From Anaerolineae bacterium (GTDB lineage: Bacteria; Chloroflexota; Anaerolineae; Promineifilales; Promineifilaceae), in assembly GCA_028284105.1 (NCBI GenBank), contig JANQSK010001060.1:1-12387 (forward strand): DNA of 12,387 nucleotides, read 5' to 3'. The notes below the pieces were generated by a model, which was given only the letters and a program-made list of their open reading frames with translations, made no database searches and had not been told where the DNA came from. Made by a program: the position numbers and the translations under genes. Shown here in pieces: positions 6,954 through 12,387 of this stretch; the stretch's first letter is position 1; every line of letters begins with the position of its first letter.

Positions 6954-6977
6954 GAGAACAAATTTGATTTTGTTCTC
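6954..6977. other. 24-base hairpin between hairpin elements C and B
   Basis: GAGAACAAA (6954-6962) and TTTGTTCTC (6969-6977) form a perfect nine-pair stem with a six-base loop. There is no T tract, so it may be an operator dyad or another leader hairpin. It does not have the 49-53 base span of the neighbouring elements. Confidence 0.55.
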
Positions 6978-6983
6978 CAGAAA

Positions 6984-7032
6984 GTAAATCACATTAAACA
7001 CTTGGACATTCAAAGTACGTTTCGTGATTTAC
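6984..7032. repeat. 49-base palindrome, element B, next to the ribosome binding site of the 7047 gene
   Basis: GTAAATCAC (6984-6992) and GTGATTTAC (7024-7032) pair perfectly; further in, AAAC and ACTT can pair with AAGT and GTTT around a small bulge. The right arm ends two bases before the AAAGGA ribosome binding site (7035-7040). Its left arm with the next base is the same decamer as in element A. A hairpin here in mRNA would border the translation start. Confidence 0.65.
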
Positions 7033-7046
7033 CTAAAGGAACAAAT

Positions 7047-7340
7047 ATGGGTCCATTAATTCTTATCGCGGCTATTGCGGCAGTCATTATCACCGCAGGT
7101 GTTCGCTATTATTTTCGAGAGATTAAAGGGAATGAGCAAAAAACGCATCAATGCTTGCATTGTGAATCTTATGAATTAGTTGAAATCAATCGAGACACAA
7201 AAGGCTCACGAACAGTGGAATCAGTTGGTGGGGGCACGATGGCCGGTGGGGACGTTCGGCTCCAACTTGATTATGAAGTCACTTATCATTGCAACAGTTG
7301 CAATCAAAATTCCAAGTACCGTATTACAAAAACATTCTAA
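7047..7340 (+). CDS. Membrane-anchored small zinc-ribbon protein, unknown function
   Basis: The protein has 97 residues from the ATG at 7047, which is preceded by AAAGGA with six bases of spacing. The frame is open upstream to a TTG at 7002, but that would place the start inside a hairpin element and override this ribosome binding site. A single membrane segment (residues 4-22) is followed by a basic patch and a soluble part with two Cys pairs, CLHC (36-39) and CNSC (82-85). These probably bind one zinc as a split ribbon, with a Gly-rich turn (VGGGTMAGGD) between them. I do not recognise a named family. The next gene starts immediately after its stop, so they form an operon. The leader holds three hairpin elements, so regulation at RNA or DNA level is possible. 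Confidence 0.7.
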   Translation: MGPLILIAAIAAVIITAGVRYYFREIKGNEQKTHQCLHCESYELVEINRDTKGSRTVESVGGGTMAGGDVRLQLDYEVTYHCNSCNQNSKYRITKTF

Positions 7341-8144
7341 GTGACTTCTGGTTTTATGCCTGATGATATGAAACCACATTTAACCCCTGAAAAACTGATT
7401 GGTACACGATTCCCAAACGATACATTCGCCAATATTGATGTTGCCCTTATCGGGTTTTGTCCTCCACCAACTCAGCTTGCACAATACCATCCTCAGGAAA
7501 CAATTGAACAATATTTTATTCATGTCTCCCCATCAAGTGTGAAAATCTGCCTGCACAACGAGTTGCGCTTTTTATCAATTTACCATGTTTATGGGGGTCC
7601 AGTCGCCAGTGCGCTAGTCGAAGAATTAGCCTATTATGGCATCAAAACGATATTGGCTTATGGCCTTGCCGGTGGATTAAATCCTGAGTCACAAAAGATG
7701 GGTGATTTTTATCTTGTCGAACAAGCCATGACTTTTGACGGTACAACACCTCATTACACTGACCAAAAACTCACTTTTTCTAATCAAGATTTACAGAAAC
7801 AACTTCTTAAGAAATCACCATTTTCTCGACTACATCTTGTTCAAGCAGCCACATCAGATGCGATTTATCGAGAGAGTGACGCTTACTTAGCAAGGGCACA
7901 AGCAAAGGGATGCGACATCGTAAACTGTGATTCAGCCCATTTATATGCCGTTTGTCAAACTGTTGGACTTAAATGTGTTCAAATGGGGGTGCTATCTGAC
8001 GTAGCTCAATTGGGAAGTTGTGAGTGGGAGAGTCAGCTAGGGGATATGCTTTCAGCTACCGAGCAATCAGCTCAAAGCCCACTCAGAGTAGTCAACGAAG
8101 TTATTCAATATTATGTGGAAACAATAATTACTGCTGGGTTTTGA
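7341..8144 (+). CDS. Nucleoside phosphorylase (PNP/UDP phosphorylase family)
   Basis: This enzyme class splits nucleosides with phosphate to give a base and ribose-1-phosphate in the cytoplasm, for salvage. Up to 267 residues; family features are the phosphate-site-like YGGPVASALVEEL (84-96), YGLAGGL around residues 112-118, the MGDFYLVEQAMTFDGTTPHYT stretch, and LSDVAQ near the end. The ribose-binding MESA-type motif appears as NCDSA (195-199), with Met-Glu replaced by Cys-Asp, an unusual version that keeps an acidic residue. A GTG at 7341 directly abuts the previous stop; an ATG at 7356 is an equally possible start and the first 15 bases carry nothing conserved. No good Shine-Dalgarno exists, which fits translational coupling to the zinc-ribbon gene. 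Base specificity cannot be read from sequence. Confidence 0.85.
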   Translation: MTSGFMPDDMKPHLTPEKLIGTRFPNDTFANIDVALIGFCPPPTQLAQYHPQETIEQYFIHVSPSSVKICLHNELRFLSIYHVYGGPVASALVEELAYYGIKTILAYGLAGGLNPESQKMGDFYLVEQAMTFDGTTPHYTDQKLTFSNQDLQKQLLKKSPFSRLHLVQAATSDAIYRESDAYLARAQAKGCDIVNCDSAHLYAVCQTVGLKCVQMGVLSDVAQLGSCEWESQLGDMLSATEQSAQSPLRVVNEVIQYYVETIITAGF

Positions 8145-8173
8145 GTTTTAATGAAACCCAAAACCCAGCTTTT
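8133..8173. terminator. Bidirectional terminator between convergent genes
   Basis: GCTGGGTTTTG (8133-8143) pairs perfectly with CAAAACCCAGC (8159-8169), followed by TTTT. The left arm overlaps the end of the phosphorylase gene, including the first two bases of its TGA stop. It serves the plus-strand operon and may also serve the minus-strand gene ending at 8205. Confidence 0.8.
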
Positions 8174-8204
8174 CATTTAATTGAACTGTTGTCTCAAAAA
8201 ACAG

Positions 8205-8888
8205 CTAACAGCCTCCATAATTATCCCAACCAGAGAACTCAGCATCTTTTGCAACAACAATCACAGTCGCTTTCAAATTAAGAGGATACCATTCATCAGG
8301 ATCTTCCCCGTTCCATTCCCAGCCATTGTAATCACTAACAGCAAGGCCAGCCCCATTCTTAATAGGAACGGCAACGCGATAGCGTTCTCTGTCCCATTCC
8401 AAAGGCTGGTTGTTCTTTTTCCACATCTGCTCGATCGTTTCTGACCAACATTTTGTGACTCCTGGATTGCCTGGCACATTGATTGTTTTCATGCAGGTTT
8501 CCAATCCAAAGCGATTCCCGTCTTTTTCTTGCCAAAAGCAAAATTGGAGGCGCATATCCTGTTGAGGAACCGGTTGACTCACAATTTCTGTCTTAATGTG
8601 TAGAGTCCCCTCTGCATAATTAACAGGGGTCACCCAATTTCCATTTTCATCAGGTGGCTGTGCTCGTGGGAAACCATGATCAGATTTATTGACATTGCCA
8701 TCCCACGTGAAGATCACCATTTCAGTTTCGCCATCGCCGGGATCAGATGGGGGCTCACCAGAACCATCTCCACCAATAGCTAGGGGAAGATAGGCATAAT
8801 TATCACCACCCCCTAACGAGCTTGCAATCAGCACCCCACCACATAAAACGCCAAAAAATATCAATAATACCGCTAATTGCTTATTCAT
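8205..8888 (-). CDS. Secreted or membrane-tethered protein of unknown function
   Basis: The 227-residue product starts with MNK and a hydrophobic segment (about residues 4-23, LAVLLIFFGVLCGGVLIASS), a signal peptide or N-terminal anchor. The Cys there is not in a proper lipobox (GVLC). After it come YLPLAIGG (33-40), a motif I associate with exported Chloroflexota proteins, and a Gly/Pro/Asp linker (DGSGEPPSDPGDGE). A roughly 170-residue domain rich in Trp, Asn and Asp follows. It contains four cysteines (FCF, TCM, KCW and the last residue Cys227) that could form two disulfides, consistent with an extracellular location. I do not recognise the domain. AAGGAAG before the ATG is a good ribosome binding site. 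It stands alone, convergent with the phosphorylase operon. Confidence 0.75.
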   Translation of the reverse strand: MNKQLAVLLIFFGVLCGGVLIASSLGGGDNYAYLPLAIGGDGSGEPPSDPGDGETEMVIFTWDGNVNKSDHGFPRAQPPDENGNWVTPVNYAEGTLHIKTEIVSQPVPQQDMRLQFCFWQEKDGNRFGLETCMKTINVPGNPGVTKCWSETIEQMWKKNNQPLEWDRERYRVAVPIKNGAGLAVSDYNGWEWNGEDPDEWYPLNLKATVIVVAKDAEFSGWDNYGGC

Positions 8889-9130
8889 ATTGCTTCCTTA
8901 TTGTCAAAACTTGTGAATAATACGCTCAGTGCTTTATTAACCGAGTCTCTGAATAAAGAATTTGGGCAAGTCCACAAAGCTTCCAGTGCTCTGATTCGTT
9001 TTGCTTTATTCCCAACTTTATTTGATAGAGCTCTCGGTTGCTCGGAAGCATGTTAGCAAAGCTATCCCCATTCAATGATGAATATTTACGCTTTCTTAAC
9101 GAAAACCACAGTACTAAAGATTAATCTGAG

Positions 9131-10009
9131 TCATTCCTTTAACGCAGAACGCTGTTTTTCTTCTTCAACACGAGCCAACCATTCAAACACCAGCGCATTA
9201 AATAGATGTGGCTGTTCAATATGAACCCCATGACCCGCCCGGTCAAGAACAATATAAGTGGCTCGGGGAAAATGATCGACTAACTGGAACGGATCAGCAT
9301 AACCAGTTACGTGATCGTGTCTCCCCGTCACAATCAAGACAGGTTTTTCAAAGGGAGCTGGCAGTTGATCAACTGGAAATGAAAACGGATATTTTTCTGA
9401 AATCTCAGCGACCTTTTTATGATCGGCCACTTGAATGCCGTCTAAAACCTCGTGTTGACGTGTCAGAATAGCTTCTTCTTGGGCAACAAGCATGGTGGAA
9501 AGAAATTCTCCGAGCGGTTCGGGAAATTGCTTGAGACCTTCAGGATTTGCTGCAATAACTCGGGGTTCAGGCAGCGTTCTATTCTCTCGTTCGCCTAAAA
9601 CAACTGGTGCAATTAACACTATTCCGTCAACTTGATGAGAAAAATGATGCAAAAGGCCTCGAGCAATGTAGCCTCCATAAGAGAAGCCCGCTAATAGAAA
9701 CGGCCGTTTACCGATCACCGACTCCACAAATTCAGCCAGCACCTTTACCACATCATCATTGCTTTTGATCCAACTTCCGCCCGTTGTTTTACCCATACCC
9801 GGCAAATCAACATAATATCGCTGATACGATTTGTCCCAATCGCCGTGGGGTTGGAACCGAGTCATTGGTGGCGTCTTCATTTGAAAAACGGGTTCAAATG
9901 CCCCTATCATGGCGCGTCGATCAGTGGGCATGCCATGAAGCATCAAAAAGGGTTGCCCCTCACCGCGACATTCATAATGCAATTTCAGATCGTCTTTTTC
10001 AAATATCAT
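9131..10009 (-). CDS. Alpha/beta hydrolase
   Basis: This is a 292-residue soluble alpha/beta-hydrolase. The oxyanion-hole HGMP is at residues 25-28, the nucleophile elbow GFSYGG has Ser110, the acid is Asp232 in TGRHDHV, and the base is His260 in AGHGVH, so the catalytic triad is complete. A longer than usual stretch (about 40-62, QMKTPPMTRFQPHGDWDKSY) follows the first helix and may be a lid; a second insertion around 138-210 is the cap. Likely activity is ester, lactone or similar hydrolysis; the substrate is unknown. AGGGGTG precedes the ATG. A well-formed promoter (TTGCTT, 17 bases, TACAAT) lies upstream with a dyad over it, and the divergent neighbour is an HxlR-type regulator, so regulation by that protein is the natural guess. 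Confidence 0.9.
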   Translation of the reverse strand: MIFEKDDLKLHYECRGEGQPFLMLHGMPTDRRAMIGAFEPVFQMKTPPMTRFQPHGDWDKSYQRYYVDLPGMGKTTGGSWIKSNDDVVKVLAEFVESVIGKRPFLLAGFSYGGYIARGLLHHFSHQVDGIVLIAPVVLGERENRTLPEPRVIAANPEGLKQFPEPLGEFLSTMLVAQEEAILTRQHEVLDGIQVADHKKVAEISEKYPFSFPVDQLPAPFEKPVLIVTGRHDHVTGYADPFQLVDHFPRATYIVLDRAGHGVHIEQPHLFNALVFEWLARVEEEKQRSALKE

Positions 10010-10040
10010 TTTTCACCCCTTTCATTTCAATATGCTTTTT

Positions 10041-10074
10041 ATTGTATTTACTATATATTTTTAAAGCAAGTAAA
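10041..10074 (-). promoter_or_regulatory. Hydrolase promoter with overlapping candidate operator
   Basis: On the minus strand, TTGCTT (10064-10069), a 17-base spacer and TACAAT (10041-10046) form a promoter about 30 bases before the hydrolase start. An inverted repeat, TTTACT (10047-10052) and AGTAAA (10069-10074), has centres 22 bases apart, about two helical turns, and lies against the -10 and over the -35. This suits a dimeric winged-helix repressor such as the divergent HxlR protein. Confidence 0.5.
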
Positions 10075-10096
10075 AATATTATTCAACCACCTTGTA

Positions 10097-10124
10097 TTGA
10101 AAGATACCTAACAGTTGCTATACT
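10097..10124 (+). promoter_or_regulatory. Promoter of the HxlR regulator, apparently leaderless
   Basis: TTGAAA (10097-10102), 16 bases and TATACT (10119-10124) end seven bases before the ATG at 10132. No convincing Shine-Dalgarno lies between them, so transcription probably starts at or next to the start codon. The layout matches that in front of msrB. Confidence 0.5.
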
Positions 10125-10131
10125 CAGGCGC

Positions 10132-10803
10132 ATGAGTAAACGGCAATATGATCAGGTGTGCGCGCTTTCAGTGGCCCTGGATATCTTGGGGGATCGCTGG
10201 ACGTTATTGGTTTTGAGAGAGCTTTTGTTTGGCAGTCGACGCTACTCTGATATTTTGCGGGGCGTGCCCAATATGGGCACCAACTTGTTAGCCAAGCGGT
10301 TAAAAGAGCTAGAAGAAGCGGGCTTGATTCAACAAACAAAGCTCCCACCTCCGGCGGCCTCAACAGTTTATGAATTTACGGCCGTTGGGCGAGAAGCCAT
10401 TTTGCCAATCATGACAACGCTTACCAACTTTGGCGTTCAGCATTTGCAATATCCCCCTGTTGAAGGCCACTTTGTGCCAGCTTCATCGACCATGGGCGCC
10501 ATGAACAAGTTTTTTAAAGGAGACAATCCGGCTATCTCTGAAGCTGTTCAAATTTATATTCCAAACGATGCATTTTATTGTGTGATAGAGAATGGAAAGC
10601 GAGGCAAGGTTGGTTTTGGCCTATCGCCTCAACCAGCCACCATCATCTTAAAAAGCACCCCTGACGTGATCATGGGACTCGTCGTAGGATATGTGGATGT
10701 GCAAACGGCCGTTTCCGACCAGGTACTCACCATTGAACAGGGGGAATTAACGGCCGTTGAGAACTTTTTCAACCTTTTCGAGGGAAATTTTTCAATAGCA
10801 TAA
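10132..10803 (+). CDS. HxlR-type transcriptional regulator with C-terminal SCP2-like domain
   Basis: The 223-residue protein has an N-terminal HxlR/MarR winged-helix domain: conserved Cys10, LDILGDRWTLLVLREL, then the recognition-helix region GTNLLAKRLKELEEAGLIQ, ending near residue 105. The C-terminal half (about 115-220) has a pattern I read as an SCP2-like lipid-binding fold, an architecture known in some HxlR-family regulators; this part is less certain. The frame extends upstream to 9784, but that would run through the divergent hydrolase gene; the ATG at 10132 begins the family's usual N-terminus and follows a promoter. It probably controls the divergent hydrolase, perhaps in response to a hydrophobic ligand. 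Three ACGGCCGT copies lie in it, each encoding TAV, two only 45 bases apart. Confidence 0.88.
   Translation: MSKRQYDQVCALSVALDILGDRWTLLVLRELLFGSRRYSDILRGVPNMGTNLLAKRLKELEEAGLIQQTKLPPPAASTVYEFTAVGREAILPIMTTLTNFGVQHLQYPPVEGHFVPASSTMGAMNKFFKGDNPAISEAVQIYIPNDAFYCVIENGKRGKVGFGLSPQPATIILKSTPDVIMGLVVGYVDVQTAVSDQVLTIEQGELTAVENFFNLFEGNFSIA
10705..10757. repeat. Closest pair of the iterated palindrome ACGGCCGT
   Basis: The octamer occurs at 10705-10712 and 10750-10757. Other copies in the window start at 1521, 2976, 4207, 5005, 9700, 10378, 12022 and 12321, ten in all. Seven are extended to the decamer AACGGCCGTT. In coding sequence it is read in all three frames, as TAV, RPF and NGR, and one copy is in a terminator, so selection or gain acts on DNA rather than on a peptide. 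Confidence 0.85.
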
Positions 10804-10917
10804 GTCAACATCCAAACAGTTAATATTTTCTAAAACCATCGACCTTTTTATAACAACATCTACTACACTAAACGTATCCAAAATTTAACGTACAATAAAA
10901 TACGAGGAGTTAATTTC

Positions 10918-11334
10918 ATGAGCGACCCAAATGATTGGAACAAAAAAGTAATTGCAGAGTTTCGAGCAAACGACGGCAAAGTAGGCGGCAATTTTGAAGG
11001 CAGTGATTTGTTATTGCTGCATACGACCGGAGCCAAAAGCGGACTTCCACGCATCAATCCATTAATGACCAAAGACCTTGGCAATGACCGTTACGTCATT
11101 ATCGCCTCAAAAGGGGGGGCAACCAGCCACCCAGATTGGTATTACAATCTCAAAGCCAATCCTGATGTTCATATCGAAGTAGGTACGGAAGCATTTGATG
11201 CCAAAGCGACAATTTTGGATGAGCCGGAACGTACCAATCTTTATGAACAGATGGAAGAATCGTATGCCTTCTTTACCGAGTATAAGCAAAAAGCAGGGCG
11301 TGTGATTCCAGTGATTACTGTGGAACGCGCGTAA
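10918..11334 (+). CDS. Deazaflavin (F420)-dependent nitroreductase/quinone reductase family protein (Ddn-like)
   Basis: The 138-residue length and sequence match the Ddn/F420H2-dependent quinone reductase family, split-barrel proteins that use the deazaflavin F420. Visible hallmarks are LLLLHTTGAKSGLPR (32-46), which includes the phosphate-binding TGAKSG, followed by NPLM, and then ASKGGATSHPDWYYNLKANP (62-81). The N-terminus (MSDPNDWNKKVIAEFRANDGKVGG) is the usual amphipathic helix thought to lie at the membrane. The role would be reduction of quinones or other hydrophobic electrophiles using F420H2, which implies that the host makes F420. GAGGAG precedes the ATG with good spacing, and TACAAT at 10891-10896 could be a -10 box. 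It follows the HxlR regulator after 114 bases, without a visible terminator between. Confidence 0.92.
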   Translation: MSDPNDWNKKVIAEFRANDGKVGGNFEGSDLLLLHTTGAKSGLPRINPLMTKDLGNDRYVIIASKGGATSHPDWYYNLKANPDVHIEVGTEAFDAKATILDEPERTNLYEQMEESYAFFTEYKQKAGRVIPVITVERA

Positions 11335-11337
11335 AAA

Positions 11338-11438
11338 GGAACACAAGTTTACGCGGAGATTATGACCTGCGGTCACTATGAGTTGCGCAGAGATTTAATA
11401 GATTTTTCTCTGTGCAACTCCGCGGTTCTCTGCGTTCC
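11338..11438. repeat. 101-base composite palindrome of the CTCTGCG/CGCAGAG type
   Basis: The ends GGAAC (from 11338) and GTTCC (to 11438) and the inner CGCGGAG (11352-11358) with CTCCGCG (11418-11424) are inverted repeats. Inside lie GACC-TGC-GGTC (11364-11374) and a 14-pair hairpin, GAGTTGCGCAGAGA (11380-11393) with TCTCTGTGCAACTC (11407-11420), broken by one G-T pair. The GCAGAG/CTCTGCG words recall dispersed intergenic repeats seen in many environmental bacteria. It fills the gap between two convergent genes, so it may also terminate transcription. Confidence 0.75.
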
Positions 11439-11445
11439 AAATTCT

Positions 11446-11748
11446 TTATCCCGATATTGCTTGTTCTGGATTGAACATATTGTAGAAGAATCGCCCTGTT
11501 ACCAAATAAATCAGCAACATCGCTCCTGCCCCCAGAAAAATACCGCTACTAGCTAAATTTGAGATGCCATACTGGGTGTGGAATAGCACCAAGGCAATCA
11601 CCACATTAATCAACGCATATCCCAAATTCCCCCAAGCGCTAAATCCTAACGCGCTAAAAAACCGAATACGTAATAACCCAAAAAGCAAGTGCGGCATCGC
11701 ATTCATCAAGAAAAAACCAATTAAAAAATCTACAAACGTAAATTGCAT
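11446..11748 (-). CDS. Small membrane protein of unknown function
   Basis: The protein has 100 residues and three likely membrane segments, about 6-27, 42-60 and 67-89, with a short charged C-terminus (FNPEQAISG). I choose the ATG at 11748 because GGAGG lies eight bases upstream; the frame continues five codons further to a TTG at 11763, which is immediately next to that ribosome binding site and so an unlikely start. I recognise no family. It has no operon partner: its plus-strand neighbour is convergent, and the minus-strand gene upstream ends 150 bases away. That upstream gap has two inverted repeats of 35 bases each: GGAAGA/TCTTCC at 11784-11818 and ACGGTTTTT/AAAAACCGT at 11839-11873. Their role is unclear. 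Confidence 0.75.
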   Translation of the reverse strand: MQFTFVDFLIGFFLMNAMPHLLFGLLRIRFFSALGFSAWGNLGYALINVVIALVLFHTQYGISNLASSGIFLGAGAMLLIYLVTGRFFYNMFNPEQAISG

Positions 11749-11897
11749 TTGAATATCCTCCAAATCGAATGATTGTTGTGAGAGGAAGACTTACACTCGG
11801 TATTGCTATAAATCTTCCCTTTACCTAATCTGGAGAATACGGTTTTTTCTGTGCCAAAGCGTCGAAAAACCGTGCCAATTTATGCCAAAGGGGTAAA

Positions 11898-12387
11898 TCA
11901 GACCATGGCATCTTCTAAAAATTGAGCGGGATGCCATGCATGACGCTTTGCCCCAAAATCAATTTGATGGCGGCAGCTTACTCCGGCAGCCACAACGTAA
12001 GTGTCAGGTGATGTCTCGCGAACGGCCGTTAATAGTCGTCGTTCCCCCATCTTCAGCGACATCTCAATATGCTCAGTCTCATATCCAAACGAGCCCGCCA
12101 TACCACAACAGCCTGAATCTACTTCTTGAACGGTCGTTCCCGGCACTAAACTCAACAGTTGATGGACTGTATCGGTACCAAATAGCGCTTTTTGATGGCA
12201 GTGACCGTGTAATAAAACTTGCCTCTTCCCATCCTCAAATTCAAGATTAAACTGCCCAGCAGCATGTGCATCGACCACGAACTGTTCAAAACTCACACAG
12301 TGGGGTTTGACTTGGGCCAAACGGCCGTTTTTGGGCAAAAGCACCTCGTAATCATCCACGACGGCTGAAAGCTCGCTTGGCTCCAAG
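11898..12387 (-). CDS. C-terminal part of an Fe-S/FAD-linked oxidoreductase (CCG-domain, GlcD/GlpC-type), truncated by the window edge
   Basis: This is the last 162 residues of a larger protein whose start lies outside the window; the first codon (TTG at 12386) is an internal Leu in LEPSELSA. The CCG-domain pattern of heterodisulfide-reductase/GlpC/glycolate-oxidase proteins is clear: LHGHCHQKALFG, then DSGCCGMAGSFGYETEH, then VVAAGVSCRHQIDFG and HPAQFLEDA. In D-lactate/2-hydroxyglutarate-type fusions this domain follows FAD-binding and ferredoxin domains; whether a fusion or a separate subunit exists here cannot be seen. The Cys often found in the EPSC motif is Glu here (EPSE), so one ligand of the first CCG half may be altered. 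Two ACGGCCGT copies lie in it. No intrinsic terminator with a T tract follows the stop. Confidence 0.88.
   Translation of the reverse strand, partial: LEPSELSAVVDDYEVLLPKNGRLAQVKPHCVSFEQFVVDAHAAGQFNLEFEDGKRQVLLHGHCHQKALFGTDTVHQLLSLVPGTTVQEVDSGCCGMAGSFGYETEHIEMSLKMGERRLLTAVRETSPDTYVVAAGVSCRHQIDFGAKRHAWHPAQFLEDAMV

Noticed and set aside
5614..7032. Integron attC sites, which are also size-conserved, sequence-variable palindromes
   Set aside because: The elements lack the RYYYAAC/GTTRRRY core sites, and the genes are on both strands with their own promoters and terminators, unlike a cassette array.
3526..7032. CRISPR array
   Set aside because: The elements are not near-identical direct repeats, there is no regular spacer unit, and no cas gene is present.
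7002..7046. TTG start of the zinc-ribbon protein at 7002
   Set aside because: It lies inside hairpin element B and ignores the AAAGGA ribosome binding site that serves the ATG at 7047.
8024..8444. Plus-strand open frames across the phosphorylase end and the secreted-protein gene
   Set aside because: They are shadows of the coding frames, cross a terminator and have no start signals.
9784..10131. 116-codon upstream extension of the HxlR regulator
   Set aside because: It overlaps the opposite-strand hydrolase gene, carries no regulator-family sequence and would lie upstream of the regulator's promoter.
11749..11763. TTG start of the small membrane protein at 11763
   Set aside because: It is immediately next to the GGAGG that is properly spaced for the ATG at 11748.
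11839..11873. Terminator for the Fe-S oxidoreductase
   Set aside because: The ACGGTTTTT/AAAAACCGT dyad lies beyond the stop but is not followed by a T tract in the direction of transcription, so I only record it as an inverted repeat.

Overview
The window looks like a chromosomal segment of a mesophilic, moderately low-GC (roughly 43-46% by eye) bacterium, most likely a member of the Chloroflexota. Three things point that way: a secreted protein with a YLPL motif just after its signal segment, which I associate with exported Chloroflexota proteins; a Ddn-type protein that implies cofactor F420; and the general gene mix. This is inference, because there is no rRNA or marker gene. I see no tRNA, rRNA, CRISPR array, transposase or phage gene.

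Layout. Positions 1-912 (minus) hold a partial membrane protein and a CDP-alcohol phosphatidyltransferase. Divergent from them is a membrane-anchored alkaline-phosphatase/LTA-synthase-fold enzyme (990-2801), so both sides of that junction may act on lipid or polymer head groups. msrB follows (2890-3285) and ends at a strong terminator. A 446-base gap with two hairpin elements leads to a small four-helix membrane protein (3732-4160), a second strong terminator, a clear promoter and an MFS permease (4297-5595). A convergent gap with two more hairpin elements separates the permease from a zinc-ligand-lacking MDR oxidoreductase (5724-6722, minus). A 324-base divergent gap with three hairpin elements precedes a membrane-anchored zinc-ribbon protein and a coupled nucleoside phosphorylase (7047-8144). 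A bidirectional terminator separates these from a secreted protein (8205-8888, minus). Next comes an alpha/beta hydrolase (9131-10009, minus) divergent from an HxlR-type regulator (10132-10803), a typical regulator-target arrangement with a candidate operator over the hydrolase promoter. Then come a Ddn-like F420 protein (10918-11334), a 101-base palindromic repeat, a small membrane protein, and the C-terminal end of an Fe-S/FAD oxidoreductase running off the window.

Two signals are not explained by the genes. First, seven imperfect palindromes of 49-53 bases sit in tandem groups (2+2+3) in three separate intergenic gaps. Their arms differ in sequence but remain complementary, the two arms start 40-44 bases apart, and most have an inner hairpin. 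This is the best candidate for an undescribed structured element family. Second, the octamer palindrome ACGGCCGT (usually AACGGCCGTT) occurs ten times, in all three reading frames and inside a terminator, far above chance, resembling the HIP1 palindrome of cyanobacteria. Smaller observations are two apparently leaderless promoters, an Arg-to-Glu change in a CDP-alcohol phosphotransferase motif, and two orphan protein-like open frames.
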